From: Burkholderiales bacterium
GTDB taxonomy: Bacteria; Pseudomonadota; Gammaproteobacteria; Burkholderiales; Burkholderiaceae_C
Assembly: GCA_947450745.1 (NCBI GenBank)
Contig: CANFYD010000078.1
Coordinates: forward strand, 1 to 10,919
Length of the DNA: 10,919 nt
Direction: 5' to 3'
Within the stretch, counting starts at the first letter, position 1, and each line of letters begins with the position of its first letter. This document shows positions 6,361 to 10,919 of the stretch, piece by piece. The notes beneath the pieces are model-generated. The model did no database searches. It was not told where the DNA came from and worked only from the letters and a program-made list of their open reading frames with translations. Position numbers and translations under genes: made by a program.

Positions 6361-8343
6361 ATGCACAGCCGGCAAGACTTGACGCTTGGGCTCGGCGACA
6401 GTGGCAGCGCAAGTTTCAGGCGCTTGGCCGAGAGCATTCCCGGCGCATTGCTCAGCTTCGGCTTGCAGGCCGATGGCCGGCTGTCGCTGCAAGCCTTGAG
6501 CTCGCGCTGCCAGCAGTTGTGGGAGCTCGAGCCGGCGCTGGTGGAGCAAGACACCGCCTTGTTGTGGCAGATGGTCGACGCCGCCGAGCAGCCTGCGCTG
6601 TGTGCCTCGGTGCAGCAGTCGGCCCAGGCCTTGACGCCGTGGCAGGCCGAATGGCCGATCACCACGCCGTCGGGCCAGCGCAAATGGTTGCAGGGTTCGG
6701 GTCAGCCCGAGCGCATGGCCGACGGCGCGGTGATCTGGATGGCAGTGATTCTGGACATCAGTGAACGCAAGCTGGCGCAACTGGCTTTGCTGAACAGCGA
6801 GACGCGCTTCCGAGCGCTGGTGGAAGGGCTGGAGAAGGTCTCTGTGCAGGGCTATGACCGCGAGCGGCGGGTGATCGTCTGGAACGCCGCCAGCGAGGCG
6901 CTGTACGGCTTCAGCAAGGCCGAGGCGCTGGGCCAGCGGCTGGAGGACTTGATCATCCCGCCCGCCATGCGCGAAGCGGTGATTGCCGGCACGCGGGCCT
7001 GGCTGGAGGCCGGTGCGGTATCCATCCCGGCGGAAGAACTGATCTTGCAGCGCAAGGACGGCACGCCGGTCCATGTGTTTTCCAGCCACACGATGCAAAT
7101 CAACGGCCAGGGCGAGGCCGAGCTGTACTGCGTGGACATCGACCTGAGCGAGCGCGAGCGGCTGGAGGAGCAGTTGCGCGAGGCGCAAAAGCTGGAAGCG
7201 ATGGGCCGCTTGGCCGGCGGTATTGCCCATGATTTCAACAACGTGCTGGGCGCGCTGTTGGGCAATGTCGCGCTGGCCCGCGCGCATTTGCCGGCGCTGC
7301 ATCCGGCCCGGCCACCGCTCGACTTGATCGAGCGCGGCGGTCAGCATGCGCGCCAGTTGGTGCAGCAGATTCTGGCCTTCAGCCGCCGCCAACCGCAGCA
7401 ACTGGCCAAGCTGGCCTTGCGGCCGCTGCTGGAGGGCACGCTGGCGCTGTTGCAGGCCGGCACCACGCCGGGCGTCAAGCTGGAGCTGGACTTGGCCGAC
7501 GAGCCGCTGCTGGTGCTGGCCGACACCACGCAGTTGCAGCAGGTGCTGATCAACCTGTACACCAACGCTTGCTATGCCTTGGGGGGCCGGCCCGGCCGGG
7601 TCCAGCTGGGTTTGGCAGCACTGAGCCCGGCTGCTGCGGCGTCTGTGGCCGCGTCTGAAACCAGCCTTGGTGCTGGCGGCTGGGCCCACCTGTGGGTGCG
7701 CGACGACGGTTGCGGCATGGACGCGGCCACGCTGGCGCATTTGTTCGAGCCCTTTTTCACCACCAAGCCGGTCGGCGTGGGCACCGGCCTGGGTTTGGCG
7801 GTCGTGCACGGCATCGTGCTGGCTCACCGGGGGCTGATTCGCGTGGAAAGTGAGGTGGGCAGCGGCACTTGTTTCCACGTTTATTTGCCGCTGCTGGCCA
7901 GTGCGGCCGTGCCGCTGCCGGACGCCGCGCTGCGGCCCTTGGCGCTTGCGCAGGCGCAGGCCGGCGCGGAGTCGGTGCGCGGGCGGCATGTGTTGTATCT
8001 GGACGACGATGAGGTGATGCGGCTGACGGCTCAGGGTTTGCTGCAGCGCCTCGGTTATCGGGTCAGTCTGTTCCAGCGCGGCGGTGCGGCGCTGGCGGCC
8101 TTGGCGGCCGATCCGGCCGCCTTCGATCTGGTCGTGACCGACTTCAACATGCCCGACCTCAGCGGCTTGCAAGTGGCCCAGGAAGTCGCCGCCATCCGGC
8201 CCGATTTGCCTGTGGTGATGAGCTCGGGCTATGTGTCCGAACACCTGTTGCAAGAGGCCCGCCGGGTCGGCGTGCGGGCAGTGCTGCGCAAGGAGATGAG
8301 CGTCGAGGAGCTGGGGCCGGTGTTGCAAAGCCTGCTGACTTAG
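6361..8343 (+). CDS. Soluble hybrid sensor histidine kinase, PAS-PAS-HisKA-HATPase-REC
   Basis: This 660-aa protein has no membrane segment, so it senses a cytoplasmic signal. A first, divergent PAS-like domain (about 18-137) ends in the usual WMAVILDISERK. A second, clearer PAS domain (about 147-262: WNAASEALYGFSKAEALG, then CVDIDLSERERLEEQL) leads into HisKA. The phospho-accepting His290 lies in GGIAHDFNN, the type common in orphan hybrid kinases. The ATPase domain shows an N box with N402, DDGCGMD (448-454), the F box LFEPFFTTK and G2 GTGLGLA (474-480). The C-terminal receiver (about 541-660) has acidic residues D548-D550, phospho-acceptor D594 in VVTDFNMPDLSG, and K644, followed by Glu rather than the common Pro. 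No output domain and no HPt domain is visible, so phosphate must pass to another protein or be used to regulate the kinase. The ligand is unknown. The gene is divergent from uvrA and 126 nt ahead of the cyclase-like gene. Confidence 0.93.
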   Translation: MHSRQDLTLGLGDSGSASFRRLAESIPGALLSFGLQADGRLSLQALSSRCQQLWELEPALVEQDTALLWQMVDAAEQPALCASVQQSAQALTPWQAEWPITTPSGQRKWLQGSGQPERMADGAVIWMAVILDISERKLAQLALLNSETRFRALVEGLEKVSVQGYDRERRVIVWNAASEALYGFSKAEALGQRLEDLIIPPAMREAVIAGTRAWLEAGAVSIPAEELILQRKDGTPVHVFSSHTMQINGQGEAELYCVDIDLSERERLEEQLREAQKLEAMGRLAGGIAHDFNNVLGALLGNVALARAHLPALHPARPPLDLIERGGQHARQLVQQILAFSRRQPQQLAKLALRPLLEGTLALLQAGTTPGVKLELDLADEPLLVLADTTQLQQVLINLYTNACYALGGRPGRVQLGLAALSPAAAASVAASETSLGAGGWAHLWVRDDGCGMDAATLAHLFEPFFTTKPVGVGTGLGLAVVHGIVLAHRGLIRVESEVGSGTCFHVYLPLLASAAVPLPDAALRPLALAQAQAGAESVRGRHVLYLDDDEVMRLTAQGLLQRLGYRVSLFQRGGAALAALAADPAAFDLVVTDFNMPDLSGLQVAQEVAAIRPDLPVVMSSGYVSEHLLQEARRVGVRAVLRKEMSVEELGPVLQSLLT

Positions 8344-8356
8344 GCGGGTCTGGAAT

Positions 8357-8407
8357 CACCTGCGGTGACGCGTGCTCTAGTGTCATTGAGCTTTGCAGGT
8401 GCTTTTT
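8357..8407 (+). terminator. Possible terminator with long loop after the kinase gene
   Basis: CACCTGC (8357-8363) is exactly complementary to GCAGGTG (8395-8401), which is followed by C and five T residues. The 31-nt interval is long for a simple loop but contains TGAC and GTCA that can pair inside it. If it works, the cyclase-like gene downstream needs its own promoter; none is obvious. Confidence 0.35.
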
Positions 8408-8458
8408 CGCAGCTCTCGTGACTTGCTGCACGGCTACCATGGCGGCAGGGACGACAGC

Positions 8459-8465
8459 AGGAGAG
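8459..8465 (+). promoter_or_regulatory. Ribosome binding site deciding a TTG start
   Basis: AGGAGAG lies just upstream of TTG at 8470, with GGAG ending 6 nt before it. It is the best ribosome site near the gene and supports the rare TTG start. The ATG at 8439 is in another frame. Confidence 0.75.
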
Positions 8466-8469
8466 CTGA

Positions 8470-9744
8470 TTGAGCGAAGACATCCGCAAGCGCCGGTCTT
8501 GGTTGGACGGTTTCATGGGTTACGCCTTGCCGCCGGGCGTGTCCGAGGCCGAGGTGCGCGACCACATCGGTCAGCTCGACCAATTGCTCTATGAACGGTG
8601 GAACCTGGGCGAAAACCTGGTATTCGCTTGGACGCCCTGCGCCGAGGGGCTGCGGCTGTTGCTCGCTTGCCCGACGCTGCTGACCGAATATGTGCAGAGC
8701 GGTGCCGATGTGCAGGATGGTGCGCGCCGCACTCGCTGGCTGGATGCGCTGCTGGCCGAGCAACTGCATGTGTCAGCAGCCCAGTTCGACCAGGCCGCCG
8801 CTGAGCTGGCGCTGGCACCGCAGACCATCACCTTGCCGTTTGCGCCGGGTGCCGGGCTGGGGCTGGAGCTGATTGCGGCCATCGTGGCGCGCTACGGCAT
8901 CCGTTTGGTGGAAGACCGCGCGGTCATCCTGTTCGACGCGGTCGGCTTTTCGCTGCTGACGCCGCTGCAGCAGGTGGTGCAGCTGAACAGCCTGTCCAAC
9001 TCGGTCAACGCCGCTTACGCCAAGCTGCTGGACCGCGAGATCAACATCAACTTTGCCCGCACCACCACCGGCGACGGTTTCTACATCTGGAACCGCATGC
9101 GCGGCATCGAAGCCAATATCGAGCTGTATCAATTGCTGCAGTTCATCTTGGCGGACAACGCGCTGGCGGCGGAGCGGGCGCGTCAGGCCGATTCGGTGCC
9201 GCGGCTGCGCGCCTGTTTCCATGTCGGCTCGCACTACGAGTTCTACCAGTCGGAGGGGTTGAACCCGACCTCATTCAGCTATTTGGTCGGCCAAGTGACG
9301 ATCGAGTTGGCGCGCATGATCGAGCGCGCTTTGCCAGGGCAGATTCTGGTCGGCAAGTTCAACACCCTGATGCGTGAGGAACGCAGCGGCGAGGCGCAGC
9401 GCATCGACAGCGTTGATTTTGTCGAGCGCACGCGGCGGCCGCTGAAGGCCTTGAACGGGCTCTCCCTGGCCGGTGCCGAGATCGACGAAATCGCCTGCTA
9501 CCTGACCGGGCAGCGCGATGCCGACGGCAATTTCGACGTCAGCGAATTCGAGATTGCCGACAAACACGGCCAGCCGCACCGCGTCTACAACGCCAAGATC
9601 AACATCCACCGGCGCGCCGGCGAGTCGGTCTACCTCGGTCTGCGGGAAGAAGACCTGCCGCTGTTTGCCACGGCGGTGCACAGTGGCAGTGGCAGTGGGA
9701 GCAGTAGCGGTAGCGCTCTCAATCCAGCGAGACTTCCGTTCTGA
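8470..9744 (+). CDS. Uncharacterised protein with a divergent class III nucleotide cyclase-like domain
   Basis: This is a 424-aa soluble protein. Residues 1 to about 150 are mostly helical-looking and not recognised. About 150-295 resembles an adenylate/guanylate cyclase catalytic domain: VILFDAVGFS with D156, TTGDGFYIW with D202, LRACFHVGSHYEFY, and VGQVTIELARMIERALPGQILV with R282. The spacing D156 to D202 to R282 (46 and 80) is close to that of mycobacterial Rv1625c (44 and 76). By hand alignment the two metal aspartates and the catalytic arginine are kept. The substrate-choosing Lys and Asp become T198 and Y271, and the transition-state Asn becomes I278. It may be inactive, use another substrate, or bind a nucleotide. 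About 300-400 is an unrecognised domain conserved-looking in composition, followed by a Gly/Ser tail (405-415). The start is TTG with a good ribosome site. The 3' end overlaps the convergent peptidase gene. Confidence 0.8.
   Translation: MSEDIRKRRSWLDGFMGYALPPGVSEAEVRDHIGQLDQLLYERWNLGENLVFAWTPCAEGLRLLLACPTLLTEYVQSGADVQDGARRTRWLDALLAEQLHVSAAQFDQAAAELALAPQTITLPFAPGAGLGLELIAAIVARYGIRLVEDRAVILFDAVGFSLLTPLQQVVQLNSLSNSVNAAYAKLLDREININFARTTTGDGFYIWNRMRGIEANIELYQLLQFILADNALAAERARQADSVPRLRACFHVGSHYEFYQSEGLNPTSFSYLVGQVTIELARMIERALPGQILVGKFNTLMREERSGEAQRIDSVDFVERTRRPLKALNGLSLAGAEIDEIACYLTGQRDADGNFDVSEFEIADKHGQPHRVYNAKINIHRRAGESVYLGLREEDLPLFATAVHSGSGSGSSSGSALNPARLPF
9682..9714 (+). repeat. AGTGGC-type microsatellite encoding a Gly/Ser tail
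   Basis: AGTGGC occurs twice, then AGTGGG, AGCAGT, AGCGGT and AGC. The units are in frame with the cyclase-like gene and encode alternating Ser and Gly (residues 405-415). The tract ends five bases before the stop codon of the opposite gene. A 6-bp unit would change tail length without breaking the frame. Confidence 0.7.
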
Positions 9745-10918
9745 CTGTTCCGGCCCGGTCCGCACTGGCCGTCAGGGCCAAACGGCTGCCTTTGGGGGCA
9801 CGCACCACCCACTCGCCGACGGCCCGGTCGGCGGTCAGATCCCGGTTCGGCAAGAAGGCATGCTGGGTCGTCTTCGGGCCGTGGCCTTCCAACTGCGGGC
9901 CTTCCATGCGCTCCTTGCCGCTGACCAGGCTGATTTCAGGCGCGTGGGCCGGCAAGTGGATTTCGAACATCACGCCGCGCACCACCTTGCGTTCCAGCGC
10001 GCGCCGGGTCACGTAGGCCGGCAGGTAGCCGGTGTTGGCCACCGCCATGCGGATGCGCCAGGTGTCGGGGCCCAGTGCGCGCACTTCGGTGCGCAGCAAC
10101 TCCAGCTTGGGCAAGCTCAGCGCGATCTGGTTCATCCAGGCCGGGAAGCGGGCTGCCTCCCGTTCGCGCAAGTGCGGCGGCGGGTTGCGCCAATAGTTCA
10201 TCTTGTCCCAGCCGCCAATCTCCACCGCGCCGAGCTGCGGGTGATGGAACGGCGTCCAGTCCACATAGGCTTGGCCGCCGCACTGCTCGTCGCTCCACTT
10301 GATCAGCTTCAAATCATCTTCGACCGGGTGGTCGCGGTACCAGTCCACCCATTTGTAGCCTTCGATGCCGGCCTCTTTGTTGGGTGACCACAGCTCTACC
10401 ACCCAGAACAGCGCGCCCAGGTGCTCGTACAACCAGTCCTGCGTGCCGGTGATGGTTTCCTTCGGGTGGTATCTGAAGTCGTGCCAGATGCTGACCGCCG
10501 GATAGCCGCTGTGCTTTTCACCCAGCGCCGAGAAACGTTTGTAGGCCCACAAATCCTCGGGAATCATCTCGTCATCGCCCTGCGTGCCCATTGGCCGCAA
10601 GATCACGCCGCTGTGCGTGTGGTAACTGATGGCCGCACCGATGTTCGGGTGCGCCACGATGAAGTCCACCATCGCCCGCACCTCGGGCTCGCTGGTCGGG
10701 TAGGGACCGGCACCCGGCTGTTTGACCTCCTGCCGCCATTCGCTGGGGAAGTTGCGGTTCAGGTCCAGGCCTTCGCGGTCCTTGTTGACGCTGACCTGCA
10801 AACCGTCGTGGTTCTTGATGAAGCCTTCCGGGATCAGGCGAAAGTATTCGCCGCCAAATTCGCCTGGCTCGCGCGCCACCAGTAAACGCGGCTCGCGCGC
10901 ATGCTTTTTGTAAGTGCC
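9719..10918 (-). CDS. M14-family zinc carboxypeptidase, N-terminus beyond the window
   Basis: About 400 C-terminal residues of a metallocarboxypeptidase are visible. The frame runs to the window edge without stop (it begins GTYKKHAREP), so the start and the first zinc-ligand motif HxxE lie outside. Visible M14 marks in order are GLDLNRNFPSEW with the substrate-binding Asn/Arg, PTSEPEVRAMVDF, the third zinc ligand His in ISYHTHSG, ILRPMG, the TGTQDWLYEHLG segment, and the catalytic Glu in FWVVELW. Roughly the last 150 residues form a beta-rich C-terminal extension including VANTGYLPAYVTRRALERK, of unknown role. The family removes C-terminal residues from peptides or acts on cell-wall peptides or amidated substrates; the exact substrate cannot be read. 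Whether a signal peptide exists cannot be seen. It is convergent with the cyclase-like gene, with the two 3' ends overlapping by 26 bp and no terminator between them. Confidence 0.92.
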   Translation of the reverse strand, partial: GTYKKHAREPRLLVAREPGEFGGEYFRLIPEGFIKNHDGLQVSVNKDREGLDLNRNFPSEWRQEVKQPGAGPYPTSEPEVRAMVDFIVAHPNIGAAISYHTHSGVILRPMGTQGDDEMIPEDLWAYKRFSALGEKHSGYPAVSIWHDFRYHPKETITGTQDWLYEHLGALFWVVELWSPNKEAGIEGYKWVDWYRDHPVEDDLKLIKWSDEQCGGQAYVDWTPFHHPQLGAVEIGGWDKMNYWRNPPPHLREREAARFPAWMNQIALSLPKLELLRTEVRALGPDTWRIRMAVANTGYLPAYVTRRALERKVVRGVMFEIHLPAHAPEISLVSGKERMEGPQLEGHGPKTTQHAFLPNRDLTADRAVGEWVVRAPKGSRLALTASADRAGTVRTEVSLD

Positions 10919-10919
10919 A

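Noticed and set aside
6138..6683. Upstream extension of the uvrA frame
   Set aside because: It runs over the kinase gene, is Cys/Ser-rich and does not resemble UvrA; conserved UvrA sequence begins at 6068.
6184..8328. Minus-strand open frame of 714 codons opposite the hybrid kinase
   Set aside because: The plus strand carries a complete set of kinase and receiver motifs with a strong ribosome site; the antisense translation is Gln/His/Arg-rich without any recognisable domain.

Overview
The window is GC-rich DNA with tightly packed genes. Three gene types together suggest a beta-proteobacterium of the order Burkholderiales, perhaps the Rubrivivax/Leptothrix/Roseateles side: a PEP-CTERM exported protein of the MHFG type, a lysine/alanine-rich histone-H1-like protein with a SWIB domain, and UvrA. 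This placement rests on gene content and base composition only; no search was run.

Layout from left to right. (1) At 2-835 (+) is the 3' part of an FMN-dependent alpha-hydroxy-acid oxidase/dehydrogenase whose start lies outside the window. (2) At 1028-1471 (+) is a SWIB-domain protein with a basic tail, followed by a clear intrinsic terminator and a small degenerate 9-bp repeat. (3) At 1631-2023 (-) is a stand-alone CheY-like receiver. (4) An AT-richer, gene-free stretch of about 350 bp separates it from a PEP-CTERM protein gene at 2378-3172 (+). (5) uvrA lies at 3192-6137 (-), convergent with the PEP-CTERM gene. (6) Divergent from uvrA is a soluble hybrid histidine kinase (PAS-PAS-HisKA-HATPase-REC) at 6361-8343 (+). 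(7) At 8470-9744 (+) is a TTG-started gene for a protein whose middle part looks like a divergent class III nucleotide cyclase domain. (8) A zinc carboxypeptidase of the M14 type (9719-10918, -) runs off the right edge and overlaps the cyclase-like gene tail to tail by 26 bp.

Most genes look like independent transcription units with unrelated jobs: 2-hydroxy-acid oxidation, nucleoid binding, nucleotide excision repair, surface protein export and peptide hydrolysis. The one possible functional pair is the hybrid kinase with the cyclase-like protein. They are on the same strand and 126 nt apart, and both look like intracellular signalling proteins. The cyclase-like protein keeps the two metal-binding aspartates and the catalytic arginine of class III cyclases, but by my alignment it lacks the usual substrate-choosing and transition-state residues. 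That makes it the least understood and most interesting gene here. No RNA genes, insertion sequences, CRISPR arrays or integration sites were seen.
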